In this document: positions 45,577-54,480 of the stretch, one piece after another
Position numbering within the stretch: position 1 is the first letter of the stretch
How the letters are laid out: each line of letters begins with the position of its first letter
Assembly (NCBI RefSeq): GCF_004362145.1
Contig: NZ_SNXC01000015.1
Coordinates: forward strand, 62,001-126,000
Direction: 5' to 3'
Length of the DNA stretch: 64,000 nt
From: Marinomonas balearica
GTDB lineage: Bacteria; Pseudomonadota; Gammaproteobacteria; Pseudomonadales; Marinomonadaceae
Program-made: the position numbers and the translations under genes
Notes under the pieces: model-generated
Seen by the model: the letters and a program-made list of their open reading frames with translations, nothing else
Databases searched by the model: none
Told to the model about the DNA's origin: nothing

Positions 45577-46032
45577 ATGCGCATCACAGTAGACAATGTG
45601 CAAAGCAAAGACATTATAGAGTTGCTTACTTTCCACCACGAGAATATGTTTTCGTTAAGTCCGCCAGAAAGTGCTCATGTGTTAGATCTTGAGGAAATGA
45701 AAGATCCAAGTATCACGCTTTGGTCTGTTTGGATTGATGAGGAGTTGGCGGGTTGTGGTGCTTTAAAAGAGTTGGATAAAGGTCATGGAGAGATTAAATC
45801 CATGCGTACATATCCAAAGTTTCTTCGTCGTGGTGTCGCGTCACGTATGCTTAAGGTCATTATTGAAGAAGCTAAGCTGCGAAACTACCGCAATCTTAGC
45901 TTAGAAACAGGCACTCCCGAACCCTTTTTACCCGCACAAAAACTGTATCAATCTCATGGCTTCGAATATTGCCCACCTTTTGCCAGTTATGTTGAAGACC
46001 CTTACAGTGTCTTTATGACGAAAGTGCTTTAA
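45577..46032 (+). CDS. GNAT-family N-acetyltransferase
   Basis: 151 residues. Motif A reads IKSMRTYPKFLRRGVASRMLKVIIEEAKLRNYRNLSLETG, with R-R-G-V-A-S as the acetyl-CoA pyrophosphate loop; motif B is AQKLYQSHGFEYCPPFASYVEDPYSVFMTKVL. The GFEYCPPFASYxxDPxSVFM ending is common in the YsnE-like group. Substrate unknown. GGGAG precedes the ATG by about 11 bases. It stands alone between the galactoside cluster and a TRAP transporter. Confidence 0.88.
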   Translation: MRITVDNVQSKDIIELLTFHHENMFSLSPPESAHVLDLEEMKDPSITLWSVWIDEELAGCGALKELDKGHGEIKSMRTYPKFLRRGVASRMLKVIIEEAKLRNYRNLSLETGTPEPFLPAQKLYQSHGFEYCPPFASYVEDPYSVFMTKVL

Positions 46033-46173
46033 GAGTGAATGAATCAAAGGTTTGTCTTTACTTTTTTGTATTCATTAATGATTGATTAGAGCCATAAAGT
46101 AGTATTTTACGAATACTTAATCCTCACATAGGATAGTGAAATCAAAATAAAAATAACACCGAGGGAATCGAAA

Positions 46174-47172
46174 ATGAGTACACGTGTACGTGTTGGATAT
46201 CGGGCGATTACAATGGCCAGCTGTGCGTTATTAGCGCTGACTTCTGCTAACGTTCGATCTGAACAAATTGCAATGGAAACCGCTGGGGCAGCAAGTGTAT
46301 TAGCCATGATTCCCCAAGCGATGGCTCCTTATTGGAGTGACGCAGGTGTGGATTTACAGCTTTCATTAGGGCAGACACTTACAAAATCACTTCTGAAACT
46401 TGGCCGTGGAAAATTAGATACGGCCGTTGTTCCTCCTAGTGCATTTGTTTCTATGCAACATGCACGTCCTCCCTATAAAAACTTAGGTAACGTCGCGAAA
46501 GAAGCGGCATCAAACGTAAGATCGTTGTTTGGTTTGCCGGGCAGTGTCTACCATGCAATTACTTGGGCTGACGACGATATTACCGAATGGAAAGACGGCG
46601 TTAACAAACGCATTTATGTCGGACCACCTGCGGGCATTGCCAACGATCAAATACATGCTTTGACCTCGGCCGCTGGGTTGAAGCCTGATCAATATGAAAG
46701 CGTTCGAGCGCCTTGGGGCGTAGGCGCACAAAGCTTCAAAGATGGGCAATTTGATATTTATATCAGCGTGTTCGGTCTTGGATCTCAAACGTTGGCAGAA
46801 ATGAGTTTAAGCCGCAATATTCGTTTATTGGGTGTTCCCGGTTCGAATATGATCCCTCCTGCGGATCTGGTGATGCAGCCCACTGAAATTCCTGCACATA
46901 CTTACCCAGGTCAAGTGAATGAAGAGTCAGTGTTGACTTGGCAAACTGTCATGATGATGGCCGCTAGAAAGGACCTCCCTGACGACATTGCATACAGCTT
47001 AACGAAAACGTATTTTGAAAACCGATTAGCGGTGGCCGAGAGCAATGCTTCATTATCTACTGTGGCAACGACGGATTACTTTGCAGGCGTTAATGCGCCG
47101 TTACATCCTGGCGCGGTCAAATACTACCGTGAATTAAACATCTCAATTCCTGAAAACCTACTCATAAAGTAA
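46174..47172 (+). CDS. TRAP transporter solute-binding protein, TAXI family
   Basis: 332 residues. A signal peptide of about 29 residues (ends SANVRSEQ) leads into IAMETAGAASVLAMIPQAMAPYWSDAGVDLQLSLGQTLTKSLLKLGRGKLDTAVVPPSAFVSM, the TAXI fold in which the binding protein recognises the gene neighbourhood's solute. VKYYREL near the C-terminus is also typical (HPGAVKYYRE). It should deliver a small organic anion to the fused permease encoded next. Sulfatase and LysR genes follow, so a sulfate ester is a reasonable candidate solute. Confidence 0.9.
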   Translation: MSTRVRVGYRAITMASCALLALTSANVRSEQIAMETAGAASVLAMIPQAMAPYWSDAGVDLQLSLGQTLTKSLLKLGRGKLDTAVVPPSAFVSMQHARPPYKNLGNVAKEAASNVRSLFGLPGSVYHAITWADDDITEWKDGVNKRIYVGPPAGIANDQIHALTSAAGLKPDQYESVRAPWGVGAQSFKDGQFDIYISVFGLGSQTLAEMSLSRNIRLLGVPGSNMIPPADLVMQPTEIPAHTYPGQVNEESVLTWQTVMMMAARKDLPDDIAYSLTKTYFENRLAVAESNASLSTVATTDYFAGVNAPLHPGAVKYYRELNISIPENLLIK

Positions 47173-47269
47173 TGTCATTACATCCTTTAGTGGTGTTTTG
47201 AAATGATGAAATGCGGTGAAGCAACGTGCTTCGCCGGCGTTTTCCTCGTCTCTTTGGGAGATCAATAAA

Positions 47270-49219
47270 TTGACTGTTTTTTCTAGACTAAAGACGTTGA
47301 ACCCTGTCTCTGTATTGAGCTTTATTGTCTGCATTTATGGGTTGCTTAACGTGATGCCTGCAATAGGAGACTTTCGAGTCGGCCCGTTTCCAATGGTCTT
47401 TTTTAGGGCTTCCTTCTTTGCTTTATGTGTTCTTGTCATTGGTTTGGCAATGATCGCCAAAAGTCGACAGCAACGCTTTGCTCCTTTTTCAGCTGTGATG
47501 AGTGTGCTGGCGACGATTGGCGCAGTTTGGAGCTGTTGGTCATTTTATAAAATCAGTGGTTCGCTCGACGATATGATGTTTTTGTTCGGTGAGCGTGAGA
47601 TGTGGACTGCTGTTATAGCGTCGTCTGCGTCGATCTATTTTTGTTGGCGAATTTGGGGGTTGCCTGTTGCATTGCTCGGTATTTTCGGTGTTTTGTATAT
47701 GGCGACTGGCCACCATTGGCCTGCACCGTTCCAAACGGTAAATCGCGATGTTCCGGAAATGTTGGCGCAAAATCTACTGTTTAGTCTGGATACGGGCATT
47801 TTAGGCAGTACCTTTTCGATCGTTGTTACGACGGTGTTCCCTTTCATTATCTTAGGGGCAGTTTTAGAGGGCGTAGGGGCTGGCGATTCTATGATTCGCA
47901 TTGCCTTTCATTGGATGCGTAAAACGGCCGGTGGTCCAGCTCATGCGGCAATACTGTCTTCTGCGTTATTTGGCACCGTGTCAGGAAGTGCCGTAGGTAA
48001 TGTAGTCGGAACGGGCGTTATTACTATTCCAATGATTAAACGGCGCGGCTTTACGCCTAATTTTGCGGGTGCAGTGGAATCTGCTGCATCGACGGGTGGG
48101 CAAATAATGCCACCGATTATGGGCGCGGCGGCACTTGTTATGGCCGACTTTGTAGGTGTGAGCTATATGACGGTCGTGATTGCAGTGTTGATTCCATCCA
48201 TTGCATTTTACGGCAGTTTATTTGCCAGCGTTGTTTTCGAAAGTCGACGCCTCGGCATAAAACCACAGGATAAAGTGGACGGCGTTGATGCACCGAACCG
48301 TCAGGATTATTTGAACCTTGCGTTAATATTTATTCCGTTAGTGGTTATTGTGTTGTTGCTGACTAACGGTATGTCTCCCTCTGGTGCATCCATTGCCGCT
48401 CTCGCCTTAATGTTTCCTTTGAGCTTTATAAATCCAGAGATTCGCAAAAAACCATTACAACTTATTAAGTGTTTGTCGGTCGGTGGGCGAACGTTTGCAG
48501 GTCTTCTAATGGCCATTGCGGCGGTCAGCATTGTTATCTCTGCTCTGTCTGCGACCGGAGTTCCTATCAAATTTGGCGTACTGTTAAGCAGCCTTGTATC
48601 AGATAGTCTGTTGATCTCACTTCTCTTAACGGCAGTGTGTTGTATCGTATTAGGCATGGGAATGCCGACATTACCCGCATACGTCACTGTCGCAACGATC
48701 GCAATTCCCGCAATGCAGCAATTGGGCTTAGCACCTTTAACCGCTCACATGTTTGTGTTCTTTATCGCTGTTGGTTCTGTGATCACGCCACCGGTCGCGA
48801 TTGCGGCGTTTGCAGCAGCAAGTATCTCCAAAGGAGGCCCTGTTGGAACCTCTATCACGGCGTCACGTATTGGCATCATGATTTTTGTGATTCCGTTTGC
48901 TTTTGCCTATAACCCTGAGCTTTTGACCGTAAGCCAAGCGGGAGCCGAGTTTGATTTTCTGGCTTGGAGCTGGTTACTGGTTCGCTTGGCATTTGGCATT
49001 ATTTTAACGGTCAGTGCGCTTTCATTTTTCCATGTGAAGCGATTGTCTTTGCTTGAAGTTAGTGGAAGGTTAGCTGCGGCTGTCATGCTGTTATCTCCAA
49101 TAGAGTATTGGAACATAGTCGGTGCGATTTTGGGTACGTGTCTATGGGCATGGCATTTAAGACAGAGTGCGAATGGGGCAAGTATGCCGTTGATGACAGC
49201 CAAAAATAATAAGACTTAA
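47270..49219 (+). CDS. TRAP transporter fused (small+large) permease
   Basis: 649 residues from a TTG start with GGGAG 9 bases upstream; a GTG at 47216 would add 18 residues. The N-terminal four-helix part (to about 160) corresponds to the small subunit. The large-subunit part carries GLGMGMPTLPAYVTVATIAIPAMQQLGLAPLTAHMFVFFIAVGSVITPPVAIAAFAAA and TVSGSAVGNVVGTGVITIPMIKRRGF with SAASTGGQIMPPIMGAAALVMADF. These are the signatures of TAXI-type fused permeases that use a sodium gradient. It follows its binding-protein gene after about 100 bases and precedes the sulfatase by 13. Confidence 0.92.
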   Translation: MTVFSRLKTLNPVSVLSFIVCIYGLLNVMPAIGDFRVGPFPMVFFRASFFALCVLVIGLAMIAKSRQQRFAPFSAVMSVLATIGAVWSCWSFYKISGSLDDMMFLFGEREMWTAVIASSASIYFCWRIWGLPVALLGIFGVLYMATGHHWPAPFQTVNRDVPEMLAQNLLFSLDTGILGSTFSIVVTTVFPFIILGAVLEGVGAGDSMIRIAFHWMRKTAGGPAHAAILSSALFGTVSGSAVGNVVGTGVITIPMIKRRGFTPNFAGAVESAASTGGQIMPPIMGAAALVMADFVGVSYMTVVIAVLIPSIAFYGSLFASVVFESRRLGIKPQDKVDGVDAPNRQDYLNLALIFIPLVVIVLLLTNGMSPSGASIAALALMFPLSFINPEIRKKPLQLIKCLSVGGRTFAGLLMAIAAVSIVISALSATGVPIKFGVLLSSLVSDSLLISLLLTAVCCIVLGMGMPTLPAYVTVATIAIPAMQQLGLAPLTAHMFVFFIAVGSVITPPVAIAAFAAASISKGGPVGTSITASRIGIMIFVIPFAFAYNPELLTVSQAGAEFDFLAWSWLLVRLAFGIILTVSALSFFHVKRLSLLEVSGRLAAAVMLLSPIEYWNIVGAILGTCLWAWHLRQSANGASMPLMTAKNNKT

Positions 49220-49232
49220 ATAGGATGAACCC

Positions 49233-50543
49233 ATGACAAATATAATTTACATCGTTGCAGACGACCTAGGCTATGCCGATTTGGGGTGCTACGGAGGGCG
49301 AGAAGCGCAATTTGGTCAGGTGTCGCCAAATATCGATAAATTAGCGGCACGGGGAAAAATGTTTCTCAATGGTTACTCAAACTCGCCTGTTTGCTCTCCG
49401 ACCCGCTTTGCTTTGATGACAATGGCTTATCAATATAGGTTGAGGGGCGCTTTGGAAGAGCCACTGAACAGTAAAAGTAAGGGGAGCAGTACGCTAGGCC
49501 TCCCACCCGAGATTCCGACGCTTCCTTCACAGCTGAAAAAAGCGGGATACTACACAGGGCTGGTGGGCAAATGGCACCTAGGCTACCCGCCGTACTTTGG
49601 GCCAAGAGCATCAGGTTACGAAGAGTTCTATGGTATCATGGCCGGAGGCGTTGATTATTTTTCACACGTTAGCGGTTTAGGCGATAACGATCTTTGGATT
49701 AATGAAGAGGAGCACGACGAGGTCGGCTACCTGACGGATTTACTGTCAGATCGTGCGATCGATTTTATAGATCGACGAGCGCCTAAAAGTGCCGAGACTC
49801 CTTTCTTCTTAAGCTTGCACTATACGGCTCCGCATTGGCCTTGGGAGACGCGGGACGATGAGCATTTAGCTGATAAGATTACGTCGTTATTTCATCTAGA
49901 AGGCGGCAATATCCACACATACCAAAAGATGATCCATCATATGGATGAAGGTATTGGTAGGATAATGGAAAAACTGGATGAACATGGAATTGCTGATGAC
50001 ACAGTAATCGTATTTACCAGCGATAACGGCGGTGAACGTTTCTCTGATAATTGGCCTCTTGTAGGCGGTAAAATGGACTTAACGGAGGGCGGTATACGTG
50101 TGCCGTGGATTATTTCTTGGCCAAACGGTGTTGAGCCAGGAACGGTCAGTGAGCAGCTTTGCATGACGATGGATTGGTCTCGAACCTTACTCGATATTGG
50201 TCAGGGTGAACTTCCTGAAGATTACCCGATTGATGGGGTCTCGTTGTTGCCTGTGCTACAAGAAAATACGGAGTTTGAGCGTCCCTTGTATTGGCGGATG
50301 AAACACCGTAAACAAAGAGCATTAAGAATGGGGTCGTGGAAGTATCTTAAAGTGGATGAGCATGAATACCTGTTTAATATAGACAATGATGCCCGAGAAC
50401 GAGCCAATCAAGCGAGGCTTCAGCCTGAGAGATTGAATGCCATGCGACAATCGTGGCTCGATTGGGATTCGACTATGCCGCCGTTGGTTGAGGATTCCGT
50501 GGTCAGTCTGGTTTATTCAAAGGCGGATATGCCACAGCGTTAA
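49233..50543 (+). CDS. Cytoplasmic formylglycine-type sulfatase
   Basis: 436 residues. MTNIIYIVADDLGYADLGCYGG gives the metal-binding Asp pair (D10, D11), and NSPVCSPTRFALMT holds CxPxR, where the Cys must be converted to formylglycine. GLVGKWHLG and VIVFTSDNGGE (metal ligands) complete the active site. There is no signal peptide, so it works inside the cell on an imported ester. It is 13 bases after the TRAP permease, in one operon. No maturase gene is in the window, so an FGE or anSME must be elsewhere. The exact substrate (aryl, alkyl, choline or sugar sulfate) is unknown; it is shorter than most polysaccharide sulfatases. Confidence 0.9.
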   Translation: MTNIIYIVADDLGYADLGCYGGREAQFGQVSPNIDKLAARGKMFLNGYSNSPVCSPTRFALMTMAYQYRLRGALEEPLNSKSKGSSTLGLPPEIPTLPSQLKKAGYYTGLVGKWHLGYPPYFGPRASGYEEFYGIMAGGVDYFSHVSGLGDNDLWINEEEHDEVGYLTDLLSDRAIDFIDRRAPKSAETPFFLSLHYTAPHWPWETRDDEHLADKITSLFHLEGGNIHTYQKMIHHMDEGIGRIMEKLDEHGIADDTVIVFTSDNGGERFSDNWPLVGGKMDLTEGGIRVPWIISWPNGVEPGTVSEQLCMTMDWSRTLLDIGQGELPEDYPIDGVSLLPVLQENTEFERPLYWRMKHRKQRALRMGSWKYLKVDEHEYLFNIDNDARERANQARLQPERLNAMRQSWLDWDSTMPPLVEDSVVSLVYSKADMPQR

Positions 50544-50704
50544 AAGAATTATCCACTTGCTGAAGTCAGAGAGCGTGTTCTTATCATCGTTAACTGCTCA
50601 AATGAATGTAAAGGTTGCATGAGGTTCTCTTGCGCTTTGACCGATTCCTTATCAGAATGAATCAGAAATTGGTTCGATCATGATGACGACAGTGGTAGTA
50701 AGTA

Positions 50705-51634
50705 ATGGAATCAAAACACCTGATTTATTTGGCAACAGTATTGGATAAAGGGTCGATTACGGCTGCAGCGGATTATCTCAATGTTGCTCAACCGACAATG
50801 ACCAGAGCAATGGCAACACTGGAAATGCAAGTGGGTGCTGAGTTGTTTACGCGAAGTCGCTTTGGCGTAAGAAGTACAACCGTTGGAGAATCCCTAGCGC
50901 GTGAAGGAAGAGTGATCCAACAGCTCCTGAAAAACGCGGAAGAACGGGCGTCTTTTTACAAGTACGGTATCACCAAAGAACTTCGTATCGCGGCAGGGCC
51001 TTTGCTGTGTACCAGTTTGGCTCCTACGATTCTTGATCAGTTCGCGGTGTCTTTTCCAGATATTGCGCTCACAGTAACCTGTTTGAACCCCGCTTCTGCT
51101 CTAGAAGGATTGCAAAACGATGAATTCGATATTGTTTTAGCGCCGCTGAACCCAGATCAGACAATTAACAGCGTGCATCGAGAACTGATTGTTCCAGATC
51201 ATCTGGGGATCTTTTGCAGTCAATCTCATCCGATTGCGTTAGCAGCCAATCAGGACAAAGCATTCGAGGATTTTCGTAATGTCGAATGGCTCGGTCTAGG
51301 AATGGCATCACCGTATGAAAAGCAGGCGTACGACATGTTGCGTTCTTTAGGTATAAAAGCCACGCAAACAAAAATCATCTTTAAAAATGACGCGGTTATG
51401 CTCATTAAAATGCTGCGTACAGGCCGATATCTCGCGACGTTACCTCGCTTTCCTATTTCAGTTATGGAAGAAGCGAATGAATTAGTTGAGCTTCCTGTGC
51501 CAACGAATCGTCTTGCGAACCGAGATTTATATTTGTGGTGTAAGACAGAAATGAAGGATCAGGAAATCTTTCAAACGCTGCTAAACATCACGCAAAATGT
51601 GTGCGCTGGCCATCAATCTTCTCAGCTTACATAG
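50705..51634 (+). CDS. LysR-family transcriptional regulator
   Basis: 309 residues. The HTH is MESKHLIYLATVLDKGSITAAADYLNVAQPTMTRAMATLEMQVGAELFTRSRFGVRSTTVGESL, followed by the effector domain KELRIAAGPLLCTSLAPTILDQFAVSFPDIALTVTCLNPASALEGLQNDEFDIVLAPLNP. It is co-directional with and 161 bases after the sulfatase, so it probably regulates the TRAP/sulfatase operon, though its orientation is not the usual divergent one. Effector unknown. Confidence 0.9.
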   Translation: MESKHLIYLATVLDKGSITAAADYLNVAQPTMTRAMATLEMQVGAELFTRSRFGVRSTTVGESLAREGRVIQQLLKNAEERASFYKYGITKELRIAAGPLLCTSLAPTILDQFAVSFPDIALTVTCLNPASALEGLQNDEFDIVLAPLNPDQTINSVHRELIVPDHLGIFCSQSHPIALAANQDKAFEDFRNVEWLGLGMASPYEKQAYDMLRSLGIKATQTKIIFKNDAVMLIKMLRTGRYLATLPRFPISVMEEANELVELPVPTNRLANRDLYLWCKTEMKDQEIFQTLLNITQNVCAGHQSSQLT

Positions 51635-51744
51635 AACTTACTTATCATTTACAGCTTGTAAGCGCATAAAGTTTTTTTATCTTGCTACTCTTTTTCTACA
51701 GTTTGCCAGCAGAAAATTGTATATAAGTCAGCAGGAGAGAAAGC

Positions 51745-52620
51745 ATGTCCAATGGGAAAGAAATTTCTGTAGAAACCAAAAAAACAGGTCTTAAAAACAC
51801 GCTATTAAAACGGCGTCAATTTGTAAAAGCACTGGGTTTGATTCCATTGGCTTCGGCTGTGTCGGGTCTTGGTGGGTGTGATGGCTCAGGAGCAGGGGTT
51901 GATAGTTCGACAACTTCAAGTGCGAGTTCAACGTGGGCATCAGGTACAACCGATCTAATCTCAGTGGATTATCCTAGCGATACAGTGTTTGATTCCGGCT
52001 CAACGTGTGAGGTATCGCTTACCCAGTCGACAACCGAAGGGCCATGTTACTTTCAAGATGCGACAGGTGAAGACATTTCGCTTGGATTGTCCGGCTTACC
52101 AATGCAACTTTGTTTGCGTTTGATTGACAGCAATTGTGAGCCTTTAGAAAACTATACAATTGAAGTATGGCACTGTGATATCGATGGCATTTACTCTGGA
52201 GACACGAGTGACAGCGACGATGCCAGTCACTTTAACACCGGCTTCTGTACAAACGACGAAGAAGACGCATTAGCAAGTACTTGGTATCGTGGTCAGTTGG
52301 TGACGGATTCAAGTGGGCGGGTGAATTTCAAATCGTGTTTCCCTGGTTGGTATCGAGGGCGTACGGTTCATATTCATGTTCAAATTACCAGTGAAGATCA
52401 ACAAACGAGTTTGGTCACTCAGTTTTGTTTCAGCGACAGTTTGGTTACAGAGATCTTCACAGAGCATGAACTGTATAGTAGCCGAGGAGATCAGGACACG
52501 CCGCTTTCCGGTGGAACTGATACCGTATTTCCGGACGACGGGTACGATGTGTTTATGCTGACAACGGAACAGAACTCAGACAACACCATGTTAGCTTATG
52601 GAACGCTTCAGCTAACCTAA
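51745..52620 (+). CDS. Exported intradiol dioxygenase-like protein with Tat/lipoprotein signal
   Basis: 291 residues. The N-terminus has a twin-arginine stretch (LKRRQFVKALGLIPLASAVSGLGGCDGSG) with a possible lipobox (LGGC) at about 47-50, then a Ser/Thr-rich linker. The core, TEGPCYF, LCLRLIDSNCEPLENYTIEVWHCDIDGIYSG, TWYRGQLVTDSSGRVNFKSCFPGWYRGRTVHIHVQI, keeps the intradiol-type Fe ligands Tyr (in TWYRGQ or GWYRGR) and HIH. It is therefore a periplasmic or outer-membrane relative of catechol dioxygenases. No catechol pathway genes are nearby. Such exported versions are known but poorly characterised. Confidence 0.82.
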   Translation: MSNGKEISVETKKTGLKNTLLKRRQFVKALGLIPLASAVSGLGGCDGSGAGVDSSTTSSASSTWASGTTDLISVDYPSDTVFDSGSTCEVSLTQSTTEGPCYFQDATGEDISLGLSGLPMQLCLRLIDSNCEPLENYTIEVWHCDIDGIYSGDTSDSDDASHFNTGFCTNDEEDALASTWYRGQLVTDSSGRVNFKSCFPGWYRGRTVHIHVQITSEDQQTSLVTQFCFSDSLVTEIFTEHELYSSRGDQDTPLSGGTDTVFPDDGYDVFMLTTEQNSDNTMLAYGTLQLT

Positions 52621-52669
52621 CCGTAATGCGTGTCATCACTTAGTAATCCCTCTAGTCCTTCCTTCTTTT

Positions 52670-52700
52670 AAACAAGGTTCGTTCAGCGCGAGCCTTGTTT
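52670..52700 (+). terminator. Hairpin after the dioxygenase-like gene
   Basis: AAACAAGGTTCG pairs with CGAGCCTTGTTT over 12 base pairs (one G-U) with a 7-base loop. Only short T runs flank it, but the stem position 50 bases past the stop suits a terminator. Confidence 0.6.
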
Positions 52701-52814
52701 ATATCGTGCTTTTCACGTTGATTTTTCGCCTTTTTTTTCTTAAACGTTAAATTCGTCACAGTTTCCACGTACACTGAATGGCTCTCGTATTTTGTGTGTT
52801 CGATGAGGAGCAGT

Positions 52815-54380
52815 ATGGAGTTTGTCTGGGTTTTATTTGCGTTTGTTTGTGGACTAGCTGCCAAGTTAATTCATTTACCTCCTTTGATTGGTTTTCTCGC
52901 CGCTGGGTTTGTATTGAATTTTATGGGTATGAAATCCAGCGTCTTTCTTACGGATCTAGCGGATCTTGGTATTACTCTAATGCTGTTTTGCATCGGCCTT
53001 AAACTTCACGTGTCCGACTTATTAAAGCGAGAAGTGTGGGCTTCAACGCTTGGGCATATGGGGATATGGGTTGCTTTTACGGGAGCTCTGTCGCTCGCAG
53101 TAGGTATTGCTGGGCTGGGATATTTTGATGTTTTAGAGCTCCAGACTGCAGCTTTAATTGGGTTTGCGCTAAGCTTTTCCAGTACCGTATGTATTGTGAA
53201 GCTGTTGGAAGAATCCGGTGAAATGAAAACGCGCCATGGCCAGCTCTGCTTGGGCGTACTAGTAATGCAGGATATTGTTGCGGTCATTTTTCTGGTCTTT
53301 GCTACAGGAAAAATCCCATCGCTGGCGGCGCTGTTCTTGTTTGCTCTGATTCCAGCGAGACCGATTTTGCACAAGTTGCTTGAGAGGTCAGGTCACGGAG
53401 AAATGTTGCCTCTTACTGGATTGTTTCTAGCGCTCGGCGGGTATGAGCTTTTCTCATATCTGGGGGTTAAAGGCGATTTAGGGGCGCTGATTTTGGGAAT
53501 ATTGCTCGCGTCTCACGTTAAATCGTCTGAGTTGAACAAGTCTTTAATGAACTTTAAAGATTTATTCTTAATCGGCTTTTTCTTATCTATCGGGTTTACA
53601 GCATTACCGAATATTGAAATGGTCGGGCTTAGTTTGCTTGTTTCTGCGGTGATTTTATTTAAATTTTTCTTATTTTTTGGATTGTTTTCATCCCTCAGGT
53701 TACGTGGTCGTACATCCTTTTTAAGTGCGCTTGCGCTGTCTAACTACAGTGAATTTGGGCTGATTGTCGTTGCTTTGAGCGTTCAAAGTGGCTGGTTAGC
53801 AAAAGAGTGGTTAGTGATTCTCGCTTTAGCCGTTTCGATCTCATTTATCTTAACCAGCGTAGTGTACCGTCAGGCGCACGGGATCTACGGTCACTATAAA
53901 GAGTGGATCCGCCGTTTTGAACGACCAGAATGCTTACCCGCGGATACGTTTGTTCAGCCAAAAGGTACGGAAATATTGGTTGTCGGTCTTGGTCGTGTCG
54001 GCAGAGGTGCGTACGAATCTTTACGAGTATTGGAAGGTGCCTGCGTTGCGGGTATGGATGCCGATCATTTCAGAATCGAACAAATGCAGCGGGACGATCA
54101 AAATGTGTTCTATGGCGATGGGGAAGATTTAGATCTTTGGGAGCATCTTGATACAAAGGGAATTAAGCTTGTCTTGCTCGCTTTACCGTCTTCTGAGGAC
54201 AGCGCAAATATAACCAGACAACTTCGTACAGCAGGATACGAAGGGCAAGTTGCCGCCATTGCAAGGTATCAAGATGAGCGAGATGATCTCTTAGCCTCTG
54301 GTATCGATAATGTATTTAACTTCTATACTGAAGCAGGTACAGGGTTTGCCGAAGAGAGTCTTGCTTTGATTAGACGTTAA
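52815..54380 (+). CDS. Kef-type K+/H+ antiporter with RCK_N domain
   Basis: 521 residues. The N-terminal sodium/hydrogen exchanger domain (to about 370) starts MEFVWVLFAFVCGLAAKLIHLPPLIGFLAAGFVLNFMG and contains GFALSFSSTVCIVKLLEESGEMKTRHGQLCLGVLVMQDIVAVIFL, a typical KefB/KefC-like core. A C-terminal TrkA-N (RCK) domain (about 385-500) has EILVVGLGRVGRGAYESLR and binds nucleotide. The ATG at 52815 follows GAGGAG and drops seven upstream residues. No KefF/KefG partner is nearby, and a glutathione-gating loop is not obvious, so it is Kef-like rather than a proven KefC. Confidence 0.9.
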   Translation: MEFVWVLFAFVCGLAAKLIHLPPLIGFLAAGFVLNFMGMKSSVFLTDLADLGITLMLFCIGLKLHVSDLLKREVWASTLGHMGIWVAFTGALSLAVGIAGLGYFDVLELQTAALIGFALSFSSTVCIVKLLEESGEMKTRHGQLCLGVLVMQDIVAVIFLVFATGKIPSLAALFLFALIPARPILHKLLERSGHGEMLPLTGLFLALGGYELFSYLGVKGDLGALILGILLASHVKSSELNKSLMNFKDLFLIGFFLSIGFTALPNIEMVGLSLLVSAVILFKFFLFFGLFSSLRLRGRTSFLSALALSNYSEFGLIVVALSVQSGWLAKEWLVILALAVSISFILTSVVYRQAHGIYGHYKEWIRRFERPECLPADTFVQPKGTEILVVGLGRVGRGAYESLRVLEGACVAGMDADHFRIEQMQRDDQNVFYGDGEDLDLWEHLDTKGIKLVLLALPSSEDSANITRQLRTAGYEGQVAAIARYQDERDDLLASGIDNVFNFYTEAGTGFAEESLALIRR

Positions 54381-54406
54381 TTCTTCTACTTTTAAAGAAT
54401 CACACA

Positions 54407-54430
54407 ACTTCCCTCTTTTGTGAGGGAAGT
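54407..54430 (+). terminator. Hairpin after the Kef-type antiporter
   Basis: ACTTCCCTC (54407-54415) pairs exactly with GAGGGAAGT (54422-54430) over a 6-base loop. The following CACGC is not T-rich, so it may act as a weak terminator only. Confidence 0.5.
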
Positions 54431-54480
54431 CACGCTATTATATGTCGCTCTTTTGACATATCCATGGGTAACAATACAAG

